Source: an uncultured Candidatus Saccharibacteria bacterium (GTDB lineage: Bacteria > Patescibacteriota > Saccharimonadia > Saccharimonadales > Saccharimonadaceae). From it: 49,442 bases of DNA. Where the stretch lies: assembly GCA_938018005.1 (NCBI GenBank), contig CALIJG010000012.1:1-49442 (forward strand), read 5' to 3'. Below, piece after piece: positions 32,071 through 39,875 of the stretch. A program made the position numbers and the translations under genes. Within the stretch, counting starts at the first letter, position 1; every line of letters begins with the position of its first letter. Under the pieces are notes generated by a model that worked only from the letters and a program-made list of their open reading frames with translations, was not told the DNA's origin and did no database searches.

Positions 32071-33717
32071 TTACCGCGTGTTGTTTTGGAAGTCACATAG
32101 CGTTGCCGATACGCTATTGTCGGTGCTCGACTCCACCACAACTTGCATGTTTGGATCACTTGATAGCTTCATCAGCGAATAGATCTGCCCATCTGGCATA
32201 GCAATCTCAAGGCTCCCTTTGTCGGCGACGAGATAGACGAAGTAGCGCTGGCGATTTTGCCAATTATTATATACTGCATACGCCTTCTCGTACTTATTTT
32301 TCGCTTCACCAGTGATCTTCGAGCTATTCCGCTTCACCTCGTAGGTGCCAGTCTCGGTGTTAAGGTCAACACTCACGCGACTGTCGTTTTGATTAATAAA
32401 GACTCGAACGTGGCCTTTCGTATTGGCCGTATTGTTTGCAAAGTGAAGACTAATCTCTTGCGAAGCTTTGCGATTGACTTTGAGTAATTCTTTGTGGTAA
32501 CCATCAGGTGCCGTTTTCGACGTTCGGGCCGAGTGCTTTGTGCGGAGGCCGCTGGTGCGCGTGTTGTTATTAATCAAGCGCGACCGCACGACATACTTTC
32601 CATCCTTTTGGGTTATCGAGAGGGAATGGGTTGAGCTCATCGAGCCGATATGCTTCGCTTCTTGACCGTCATCCTTCAGAATCTGCCCTTGTGAATATTC
32701 CCAGTTACCCATCCAGCCAATACTCTTAACGCGTGTTGGGCTTTCTTGGTAGTAATTAGCGCCATAGTAGTCCGTTCCGTGGTCAAGCCGTTCTGGTTGC
32801 TGCTCGGCGACAAAATTACCATTGGCTTCGAGGTGGCCAATCATGTAGTAGCTGCCTGTTGTCGAACCATATTGATAGCCATTAGCTCCAAAAAGCAGCG
32901 CGTGCTTGGTAGTCTTTGTTTGTGGATCATAAAAACTCTTGAGGTTAGGGCACTCAATAAGGCCAAGATCTTTGCCGTCAAGCGTGCTACTATTGAGCAT
33001 GGTTGCGCCCTGGTATTCCCACTTTTTTCCGTCAGTACTTGAGTAGATACCAACCTTATCGCCCTCAGCCAGATACATCATTAGCTTCTTGGTAGATTCA
33101 TTGTACCAGACGTGTGGGTCGCGGAAGTTCTGCTCTTTGGACTCTGCCTTCATGACTGGCTGGCTGTGATTATACGGGTGGTAGGTGCGGCCATCATCGA
33201 GTGAATATGCCGCATATTGGTGTTGGCCGGTCTCAGTATAGCTCGTAAAGTAGGCAATTATTGCCGTTTTGGGCAAGTCACGGAAAAATCCATTACTATT
33301 CCGATACACCGAACCCGAGGCAACTGCCGACCAGCCGTTAACAAACTTAGGAATCGCCACGCCAAGATCTTCAAAGTGCTCCCAATCCTTGGTGCGAATA
33401 TGGTACCACTCGGTGCCATCGTTGCTCGACTTATAGTTTTTATTGAGCAGATAGTAGAGGTGGTAGTAGTCATCTGTTCCTTTGAAGATTGTCTGGATGT
33501 CATTCATGAAGCCTTTTGGCGTATTGTAGTGGTTTGATTGCTGGAATCCATCGGTATTGGTGTTGGTAGCAATGTTAGATAGATTGCTATTGCGAGAATT
33601 CTGAGCGGATCGCGCATAAATATAGCTTGACCCCACGCTCAGTAGCGCAAAGCCTGCCACCAGCGCAACAAGAGTATATTTTGTCGTATTTTTTTTCGTT
33701 TTGATGGTTTTTAGCAT
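32071..33717 (-). CDS. Secreted/anchored GH32 fructan hydrolase (levanase-like)
   Basis: A glycoside hydrolase family 32 enzyme expected to cleave beta-fructosides (levan, inulin or sucrose) outside the cell. The start ATG 33717 has AAGGAG just upstream and gives 548 aa. Residues ~14-34 form a signal or anchor helix. The three GH32 acids are in place: nucleophile Asp73 in GFMNDIQTIF (a variant of WMNDPNG that lacks the usual Pro-Asn-Gly), stabiliser Asp200 in FRDPHVW and acid/base Glu255 in IECPN. The segment NDGTEWYHIRTKDWEHFEDL and the following GVAIPKF resemble endolevanases such as B. subtilis LevB. A C-terminal beta-sandwich follows from about residue 400. No sugar transporter or levansucrase lies nearby. 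Substrate is inferred. Confidence 0.88.
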   Translation of the reverse strand: MLKTIKTKKNTTKYTLVALVAGFALLSVGSSYIYARSAQNSRNSNLSNIATNTNTDGFQQSNHYNTPKGFMNDIQTIFKGTDDYYHLYYLLNKNYKSSNDGTEWYHIRTKDWEHFEDLGVAIPKFVNGWSAVASGSVYRNSNGFFRDLPKTAIIAYFTSYTETGQHQYAAYSLDDGRTYHPYNHSQPVMKAESKEQNFRDPHVWYNESTKKLMMYLAEGDKVGIYSSTDGKKWEYQGATMLNSSTLDGKDLGLIECPNLKSFYDPQTKTTKHALLFGANGYQYGSTTGSYYMIGHLEANGNFVAEQQPERLDHGTDYYGANYYQESPTRVKSIGWMGNWEYSQGQILKDDGQEAKHIGSMSSTHSLSITQKDGKYVVRSRLINNNTRTSGLRTKHSARTSKTAPDGYHKELLKVNRKASQEISLHFANNTANTKGHVRVFINQNDSRVSVDLNTETGTYEVKRNSSKITGEAKNKYEKAYAVYNNWQNRQRYFVYLVADKGSLEIAMPDGQIYSLMKLSSDPNMQVVVESSTDNSVSATLCDFQNNTR

Positions 33718-33926
33718 GGTGCTCCTTAGATTTTTCTTGACATTAGCAAATCGATACACAGTACATTATGAGTGTCGTTCGTGGTGTTCTCCCGTCGTCT
33801 TTCTTAACTCCTCTCGTCTCGATTGCTCGAAACGAATCCTTACTATCTAGCTAACCAGAAATGCTACTCTATGTCAATGATATCGTTTCGTATAGTACCT
33901 CATATACTGCGTGTTTTGATCTCTTA

Positions 33927-33955
33927 TTCAAACTCGCCACCGAAAATGCTATACT
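33927..33955 (+). promoter_or_regulatory. Promoter of trpS (leaderless)
   Basis: TTCAAA (33927-33932), a 17-base spacer and TATACT (33950-33955), with TGC before the -10 box. It ends six bases before ATG 33962. Confidence 0.75.
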
Positions 33956-33961
33956 ACGTAT

Positions 33962-34996
33962 ATGTCCAAAGAAGTTATCCTCACCGGAATTCGTAGCAAT
34001 GAAGAGCCGACACTTGGCAATTATCTTGGTGCCTTTGTGCCAATGGTACAGCTGCAGCAGCACTACGCTGGGCACTACCAGCTCAATATGTTTGTGCCTG
34101 ACCTCCACAGCTTTACTACACCGATCGACCACAAAACACTCTACGAGAATACGCTAACCAACCTCAAGTACTTCATCGCAGCAGGGCTCGACATCACCGA
34201 CGAGCATACATTTCTCTACCGGCAGAGCTTCATCCCAGCACACAGTGAACTCACATGGATCTTGGATTGCTTTACTGGCTTTGGCGAGATGAGCCGGATG
34301 ACGCAGTTTAAAGAAAAATCAGCTGATACCAACAATAATGTCACCGTTGGACTTTTCAATTACCCTGTCCTGATGGCAGCTGATATCCTTCTTTACAACG
34401 CCCGATGGGTACCAGTCGGTGAGGATCAGTTCCAGCACTTGGAGATTACCCGAGATATTGCACTGCGCATGAATCGTAAATTTGGCGAGCTCTTTACTAT
34501 TCCAGAGCCAACTGCCAAGCAAACCGCCTTCATCCAGCGCGACACCGGCCTACGCATCCGCAGCCTGACAAACCCAGAAAAGAAGATGAGTAAGAGTTCT
34601 AACGACCAAAAGTCCAAGATCAACCTCGCCGATACCCCCGCCCAAGCGCGCAAAAAGATCATGGCTGCCACGACAGATTCGCTTGGCGTTATCAACTTCG
34701 ACTGGCAGCGTCAGCCGGGTATTACCAATCTACTTCAACTGCTTGCAATCTTAACCGACCGCCCGCAAGCTGAGGTAAATGCCGAGTGGGTAGGGCAGAC
34801 CCAATATGGTCCACTCAAGCGTGCGGTGGCCGAGGCAGTGGCTGCTTTCCTCACTGATTTTCAAGCGCGGCTCGCAAACATTTCTGACGAGACACTGCTT
34901 GCTACTCTCGAGCGCTCTGAGCGAGCGATGAATGAGGTCGCCAACACCACGCTCCTCCGCGTACAAAAGGCGGTTGGCCTGCGGAGTACATCATGA
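33962..34996 (+). CDS. trpS: Tryptophanyl-tRNA synthetase
   Basis: A class I synthetase that charges tRNA-Trp (the tRNA is at 43077). The 344-aa protein has the HIGH-like motif as EPTLGNYLGAF near residue 17, the specificity loop MFVPDLHSFTTP, GEDQFQHLEITRDIALRMN, and the KMSKS motif as KKMSKSSNDQKS around residue 210. The signature Rossmann fold and C-terminal helical domain are complete. It is leaderless by promoter spacing. The pseudouridine synthase gene follows within 26 bases. Confidence 0.95.
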   Translation: MSKEVILTGIRSNEEPTLGNYLGAFVPMVQLQQHYAGHYQLNMFVPDLHSFTTPIDHKTLYENTLTNLKYFIAAGLDITDEHTFLYRQSFIPAHSELTWILDCFTGFGEMSRMTQFKEKSADTNNNVTVGLFNYPVLMAADILLYNARWVPVGEDQFQHLEITRDIALRMNRKFGELFTIPEPTAKQTAFIQRDTGLRIRSLTNPEKKMSKSSNDQKSKINLADTPAQARKKIMAATTDSLGVINFDWQRQPGITNLLQLLAILTDRPQAEVNAEWVGQTQYGPLKRAVAEAVAAFLTDFQARLANISDETLLATLERSERAMNEVANTTLLRVQKAVGLRSTS

Positions 34997-35021
34997 GTAG
35001 AGCGCGAGATGGAGTCATTAT

Positions 35022-36200
35022 ATGAAAATCACATCAAGCGACCTCCTTGCTATCTTACGCCAGTTTCGTCAAGCAACTGACGATAATGTCCCGCGTCACA
35101 TCGACCAAATCGCCAGTAGCCACCCGCAGCCCATCAACCAGCTGGTGCGCTTTCGCTTCGACCGCCGGCAGTACTTTTTGCTGATCGACGACACAGCGGA
35201 GGATCATGCATCCTACATTATGCAGCAGATCTACACCGCAAAGAGTGATGCAACGGGGGAAATTCTCCCCAACCCACTCAGCGACATCACGACCTACGGC
35301 CTACCATTCAAGGGTAAGGATGTCTATCTTTTTCAGCAGCGGCGTACCACCCAGCGCCTTGATAGCCTGCTTGCAACGCGCTACCCCGAGACTAGTCGCT
35401 CCACTTGGCAAAAACACATCAAAGCTGGCCACGTCGCCGTCAACGATAGAGTCGTCTGTCAGCCACGCCAACTGGTAGCAGAGATCGACAGCATCGCCAT
35501 CAACCTACCTGACGCGGTCGACTATAGCGACAAAACCCTCCCCATTCTCTACATTGACGACGATGTGATTGTTATCAACAAGCCAGCCGGTATCCTGACG
35601 CATAGCAAGGGGGCGCTCAATGATGAATTTACGGTAGCAGACTTCTTCCGGCGCTATACTTCGGTTGGGCTGGAGACAAATCGGCCAGGGATTGTCCATC
35701 GACTCGACCGCGACACCAGCGGAGTAATGATTGGTGCGCGTACACCAGAGGCCTTCCAGCAGCTTAAGAAGCAATTCGCCGAGCGCCACGCCAAGAAGAC
35801 GTATCTAGCAGTCGTGGCAGGGCAGCCCCGTCAGCAGCAAGCCAAGATCGATGTCCCGCTGGGGCGCAACCCGGCCGCGCCAAGCACCTTTCGAGCCGAT
35901 CCACGCGGCAAATCTGCCCAAACAATCTACAAAATACTCGCCTCGCAGTCCAGTATGAGCTTACTCGCTCTGCGCCCCCGCACTGGTCGAACACATCAGT
36001 TGCGTGTCCATCTGGCATATATTGGCACACCGATTGTTGGTGATCGCATTTATGGATCGGCAGGGGAGCGCCTCCTTCTGCACGCCTACCAGCTCGAAAT
36101 CACAACTCGTGCTGGTGTGCGCCAAACCTTTGTTGCACCACCGCCAGCAGCCTTTATGGCACTCTTTCCTGAGGGAGCCGATGCCATCGCTCGTTTATAA
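35022..36200 (+). CDS. RluA-family pseudouridine synthase with an extra N-terminal domain
   Basis: A pseudouridine synthase that isomerises uridines in rRNA or tRNA (RluC/RluD class). The 392-aa protein has an S4-type RNA-binding domain at about residues 107-165 (QRLDSLLATRYPETSRSTWQ) and a catalytic domain with NKPAGILTHSKG, the catalytic Asp in IVHRLDRDTSGVMI, and the RTGRTHQLRVHL motif. The first ~105 residues are extra compared with standard RluD and match nothing I know: helical (SSDLLAILRQFRQATDD), then a sheet-like part (FRFDRRQYFLLIDDTAEDHA). The gene overlaps holB by 20 bases, indicating translational coupling. The site modified cannot be told. Confidence 0.88.
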   Translation: MKITSSDLLAILRQFRQATDDNVPRHIDQIASSHPQPINQLVRFRFDRRQYFLLIDDTAEDHASYIMQQIYTAKSDATGEILPNPLSDITTYGLPFKGKDVYLFQQRRTTQRLDSLLATRYPETSRSTWQKHIKAGHVAVNDRVVCQPRQLVAEIDSIAINLPDAVDYSDKTLPILYIDDDVIVINKPAGILTHSKGALNDEFTVADFFRRYTSVGLETNRPGIVHRLDRDTSGVMIGARTPEAFQQLKKQFAERHAKKTYLAVVAGQPRQQQAKIDVPLGRNPAAPSTFRADPRGKSAQTIYKILASQSSMSLLALRPRTGRTHQLRVHLAYIGTPIVGDRIYGSAGERLLLHAYQLEITTRAGVRQTFVAPPPAAFMALFPEGADAIARL

Positions 36201-37008
36201 CCCCCGCACCGAGCAGCGTCTTGCACAGCTTGCACAGCAGCCACCACAGTCATTGCTTCTTGTTGGTGCGCCTGGGCTTGGGCTTATGACTGCAGCACGG
36301 CAGGTTGCGAGCCGCACCGCACTTATCCTCCAGCCTCATACCAGTCAGGGCCATGACGACCAGCAGCGCGGGACAATTCGCGTTGATGACATCCGCTCGC
36401 TTCACGCGCTTACTCAGGGCAAGGCAGCGGCTCGGCAGTTTGTCATTATCGATGATGCCGACCGAATGACACCTGCCGCCCAAAATGCCTTCCTTAAGCT
36501 CCTCGAAGAGCCGCCTCACGCGCTTCATCTCATCCTCACCAGCCATCAGCCCCAACGCTTGCTGGCAACAATTCGCTCACGCGTCCAGACCGTCCGTATT
36601 ATCCCACCTCAGCAAACCCAAACAGCTGCTCAGCTTGGCCAACTTGGCATTATTGACCCAACGCGCCGTGCCCAGCTGCAGTTTATTGCTCAGCAGCAAC
36701 CTGCGACGATCGCACGCTTGGCTGCTAATGACGAGGAGTTTCGCACTATTGCCCTGGCAATGACCGACGCGCGTCAGTATATCACTGGTGCTACCCGCCA
36801 ACGCATCGTAATTGGGCAGCGCTATAGCCACGATCGAGCTCGTGCGCTGCTCTTGCTTGAGTGCCTACTACACATTGCATGGCATACACTCCGGACGCAG
36901 CCATCACAGCAGCTGCTTGCTCAGGCAGAGCGTATCGCACGCGCACACGAGCGCATTACTGCTAATGCCAGCGTGCGGATTCAGCTGCTGGCATGTGGTA
37001 TACTATAA
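36181..37008 (+). CDS. holB: DNA polymerase III subunit delta' (clamp-loader), divergent
   Basis: A DnaX/HolB-like clamp-loader subunit, 275 aa from ATG 36181, which lies within the end of the preceding gene. It has the P-loop position GAPGLGLM (29-36), where the Lys is replaced by Leu, so ATP is probably not hydrolysed, as in other delta' subunits. It also has the sensor and Walker B-like region FVIIDDADRMTPAAQNAFLK, the conserved LLEEPPHALHLILTSH and an SRVQTV sensor-2 area. The four-cysteine zinc module normally located after helix 1 is absent (TALILQPHTSQGHDDQQRGT). Delta' and tau/gamma are relatives, but the P-loop loss favours delta'. Confidence 0.8.
   Translation: MPSLVYNPRTEQRLAQLAQQPPQSLLLVGAPGLGLMTAARQVASRTALILQPHTSQGHDDQQRGTIRVDDIRSLHALTQGKAAARQFVIIDDADRMTPAAQNAFLKLLEEPPHALHLILTSHQPQRLLATIRSRVQTVRIIPPQQTQTAAQLGQLGIIDPTRRAQLQFIAQQQPATIARLAANDEEFRTIALAMTDARQYITGATRQRIVIGQRYSHDRARALLLLECLLHIAWHTLRTQPSQQLLAQAERIARAHERITANASVRIQLLACGIL
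36999..37004 (+). promoter_or_regulatory. -10 box of the TPR gene (leaderless)
   Basis: TATACT ends six bases before ATG 37011 and overlaps the last codons of holB. No clear -35 box. Confidence 0.5.
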
Positions 37009-37010
37009 CT

Positions 37011-37901
37011 ATGTATGGATTATTATTGGTAGCCTGCGCTGGTGCCTTTGCCTTATGGCAGCAGCAATCAGTTGCCGAGACCACCTCACAATTACCAATG
37101 CGCCTCTCGGGCAAGCTTGATCGCCTGTGGGAGGTAGCTCAGGAATCACTCCGCGATCGTCGTTATCTCCGCGCCGAGAAGGCACTGCTCACGATCCTGC
37201 GGGTGGATGAGCGTAATGCAACCGCCTATAACCGCCTCGGTATTTTATACGCCAAGCAGAAGGCATTTGATGATGCGATTGAGTGTTTTGAGATCGCTCA
37301 AAGCCTCGAGCCAAGCGCTTCGAGCTTGCATAATGTTGGCCTCATCTATTACGAAACCAAGCGCTACGACAAAGCTGCTCTCGCCTTTGAACAAGCACTA
37401 GCAATGGAGGACAAGCTGGCTGCGCGGCATATTGCCTATGCCAAGGTGCAGGAAAAGCTCGGCCATAATAAGAAAATGCTGGAGTCGCTTGAACGGGCTG
37501 CCAAACTAGAACCTGGCACCCAAACATATCAGCTCCTGGCTGAAGGCTACGAACGAGCTGGCGACCACAAAAAAGCTCAGCGCATCCGCGCTAAGATGCA
37601 ACCTCAGCCTACTTCTGCGCAATCACCGCGGCACCACCAAACACAACCAGAATCTCGCCAGCAACCCCAGCAACGCATTACTGTGCCGTCTCAGCAGGTA
37701 GAGCAACAACCTTCAACGGCGTATTACCATCCCCCGGCTGCATTGCCTGCTCCAGCAGCGCCAGCGTATACTCAAGCACCTCCGCAGCCGCAGCCAAATG
37801 CTGCATACAGTCGACAGTCCGCTGCTGTTCATCCGCCAGCACGAGCCCCAATGCCCGCCAATCGCATCCAGCGCAGCGCGCCACGCCGCATTACGATGTA
37901 G
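37011..37901 (+). CDS. Membrane-anchored TPR protein with Pro/Gln-rich tail
   Basis: A tetratricopeptide-repeat protein of 296 aa; such proteins usually act as protein-binding scaffolds. Residues ~2-17 are hydrophobic (LLLVACAGAFALW) and probably anchor it. About four TPR units follow (RNATAYNRLGILYAKQKAFD, SASSLHNVGLIYYETKRYDK, AARHIAYAKVQEKLGHNKK, TQTYQLLAEGYERAGDHKKA) up to about residue 200. The last ~95 residues are low-complexity Pro/Gln/Ala and end SAPRRITM. The start was set by the -10 box six bases upstream. Partners are unknown. Confidence 0.8.
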   Translation: MYGLLLVACAGAFALWQQQSVAETTSQLPMRLSGKLDRLWEVAQESLRDRRYLRAEKALLTILRVDERNATAYNRLGILYAKQKAFDDAIECFEIAQSLEPSASSLHNVGLIYYETKRYDKAALAFEQALAMEDKLAARHIAYAKVQEKLGHNKKMLESLERAAKLEPGTQTYQLLAEGYERAGDHKKAQRIRAKMQPQPTSAQSPRHHQTQPESRQQPQQRITVPSQQVEQQPSTAYYHPPAALPAPAAPAYTQAPPQPQPNAAYSRQSAAVHPPARAPMPANRIQRSAPRRITM

Positions 37902-37943
37902 CGCCAGCGGTATAAGGTATGATAAAGGCTAAGTACAATCAAC

Positions 37944-37971
37944 AAGGCAGCAATATGTGTGCTGCCTTATT
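37944..37971 (+). terminator. Terminator of the holB-TPR region
   Basis: AAGGCAGC, nine-base loop, GCTGCCTT, followed by ATTTA. The T run is interrupted. Confidence 0.7.
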
Positions 37972-38176
37972 TACATTCTCAGGGCGGGGTTTCTCGCTGC
38001 GTAAGCCTGATATATCACATACTCACTACACATACACACAATTACCACGCTTCCAGTATTGTTCTTACGACAGCCAATACAAAAGTGGGGAATAGGTCCT
38101 CACCAATTACAGCTATTACGTAATTGCAAAAAACAAAAAAGACCTCCTCCTTAAGAAAGTCTTCGCTATATACGTA

Positions 38177-38253
38177 TGGAGCCGCTTTACGGATTCGAAC
38201 CGTAGACCTACTGTTTACAAAACAGTTGCTCTGACCAGCTGAGCTAAAGCGGC
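38177..38253 (-). tRNA. tRNA-Thr(UGU)
   Basis: On the minus strand GCCGCTT opens a seven-pair acceptor stem closed by AAGCGGC, with discriminator T and an encoded CCA. The anticodon loop TTTGTAA gives anticodon UGU. It lies six bases from tRNA-Tyr in the same orientation, so they are probably co-transcribed. Confidence 0.95.
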
Positions 38254-38258
38254 AGGGA

Positions 38259-38343
38259 TGGTACCGGAGGTAGGACTCGAACCTACGAAGCTAAAAAGCG
38301 GGAGATTTACAGTCTCCTGTCATTGCCACTAGACGACTCCGGC
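38259..38343 (-). tRNA. tRNA-Tyr(GUA)
   Basis: Minus strand GCCGGAG ... CTCCGGT, discriminator A and encoded CCA. The anticodon loop CTGTAAA gives GUA, and a long variable arm typical of bacterial tyrosine tRNA is present. It is upstream of tRNA-Thr(UGU). Confidence 0.95.
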
Positions 38344-38523
38344 AAATAAAATGAACTAACTGTGAATTAGTATAGCAAATTTTTTTCCAATGTCAAAGTG
38401 CGAATTCCTACATTCGACGATTTTCGCTTTTTGCACTTACATACCATTCAAGCCAATATCATAATTATATGAGAAAACATACAAACCGCAGCTTTTCCTC
38501 TGTTATTATCATATATTTTGTTT

Positions 38524-38529
38524 TATACT
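38524..38529 (+). promoter_or_regulatory. -10 box of the 38537 gene (leaderless)
   Basis: TATACT ends seven bases before ATG 38537. No strong -35 box. Confidence 0.5.
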
Positions 38530-38536
38530 AGCATCC

Positions 38537-39298
38537 ATGACTCAAGAAAAACACTTCAACCACGTCCTGGTCACTGCATTATTTACTGATGATGAACCAC
38601 GACATACGTCTGAGCTCTATCGAAATCATAACCATCCAATCTACGAGCACAAGCTCCAAGCGTACCCACGTATGCCGCTCTTTCCCTCAATGGTCGTGCG
38701 CGAGAAATCAGAAGCAGGCACAACGAGACGTGATGGGATTACAAAATATATCAAAGCTCTATCGGAGAAGCTTGAGCCGTTTACTGTACAACTCGGTGAT
38801 GAGGTAGTGATTGGCGGATCAGTCGGTGACTCACGACGAGTTAGAGAGGTTGCACCGAGCGAAGGAGTGTTGCGCCTCCGATATGAAATTGGGTATATAG
38901 CCAGAAGATTATCAGTTGTATATGACGCCCGTGCTATGCGCGGTCTCGATACCATGGCATACGTCCAACACGGCACTACCGACGCGATATTGCCTGGCGT
39001 ACAAGAGATGGAAGTAGCCGCTATCAGCGTGATCACAACTCACTCTGATGATAAAAACACACCGACGAAGGTGATCACCCGCTGTGACTATCCACTTGGT
39101 CAACAGCCCGACGCCACCAAATTATCAAACGAATTATTTAGTGAAGGTCAGAGCTATTATTCTATGAGCGATGGCACATGCCATGGTCTCACTGAATATT
39201 CTGAGCACACGATACCAGGCAAATCACGCGGTCGTCATTGCGCACCAGATGGAGAAGGTCGCGTATACCGGCTACCACGTCACCGCCGGCCGGTCTAA
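38537..39298 (+). CDS. Hypothetical protein, probably frameshifted near its 3' end
   Basis: No family recognised. The 253-aa frame looks like ordinary coding sequence until about residue 215 (CHGLTEYSE), after which it becomes basic and compositionally odd (KSRGRH, then YRLPRHRRPV) and stops. Immediately there, the +1 frame reads YQANHAVVIAHQMEKVAYTG and on through GRSKLVADSAWQGMALLVA to a stop at 39345-39347, which looks far more protein-like. A single-base insertion or error at about 39195-39215 would join the two, giving a ~269-aa product. It could be a recent pseudogene or a sequencing error. The start rests on a leaderless-type -10 box. The protein is soluble with no signal peptide. Confidence 0.55.
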   Translation: MTQEKHFNHVLVTALFTDDEPRHTSELYRNHNHPIYEHKLQAYPRMPLFPSMVVREKSEAGTTRRDGITKYIKALSEKLEPFTVQLGDEVVIGGSVGDSRRVREVAPSEGVLRLRYEIGYIARRLSVVYDARAMRGLDTMAYVQHGTTDAILPGVQEMEVAAISVITTHSDDKNTPTKVITRCDYPLGQQPDATKLSNELFSEGQSYYSMSDGTCHGLTEYSEHTIPGKSRGRHCAPDGEGRVYRLPRHRRPV

Positions 39299-39429
39299 GC
39301 TCGTTGCTGATAGTGCGTGGCAGGGAATGGCGCTTCTCGTCGCATAATTTCAACAAGCGAAAAACATCCCCACTCATAGACTAACAATAAAGATCACCCC
39401 AACAATGGGGCGATCAACAAATTCAGCCA

Positions 39430-39505
39430 TGGAGCCACGATCGGGGCTTGAACCCGAGACCTCATCCTTACCATGGATGCGCTCTACCAACTGAGCTATC
39501 GCGGC
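39430..39505 (-). tRNA. tRNA-Thr(GGU)
   Basis: Minus strand GCCGCGA paired with TCGTGGC (one G-U), discriminator T and encoded CCA. Anticodon loop ATGGTAA gives GGU. The D-loop and T-loop (GGTTCAAGC) are normal. Confidence 0.95.
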
Positions 39506-39875
39506 ATTACTTGGTATTCTACCATACGAGGTACGTACCAGCAAGCCTTACTGCCTTGGTTCTTGATGCGCTCATTTTGCCAGCACACTCACCCTTACTC
39601 TTCGCTGCTTCGTCTATAGGGCGTGCGAAGTTCTACCAGTGGTCAGCCTATCTCATATAGCATCTATAACTTAGCTTTTTGCGCCATACTCAATGCCGCA
39701 ATTGGGGAGGTTATGATACGTCTATATATAATTCTCCTAGAATCCATTGACAAATGGGGGTATTCGTGGCTACAATACATATTGTCTATCGTTTGAGCGA
39801 TCTCTTGTCGATAGAGTGTTTGTACGATAAAGTTTCGTGTTAGAATAAGGATAACCATTAAATAAAGAGGAGTCT
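39506..39875. other. Intergenic region without recognisable gene
   Basis: About 370 bases of A/T-rich sequence. Only a possible promoter for the next gene is seen (TTTGTA 39819-39824, spacer 16, TAGAAT 39841-39846) plus the ribosome site (GAGGAG, just before 39872). No hairpins of note or convincing small frames. Confidence 0.4.

Noticed and set aside
39448..39660. 70-codon frame overlapping tRNA-Thr(GGU)
   Set aside because: It is antisense to the tRNA; no start signal.
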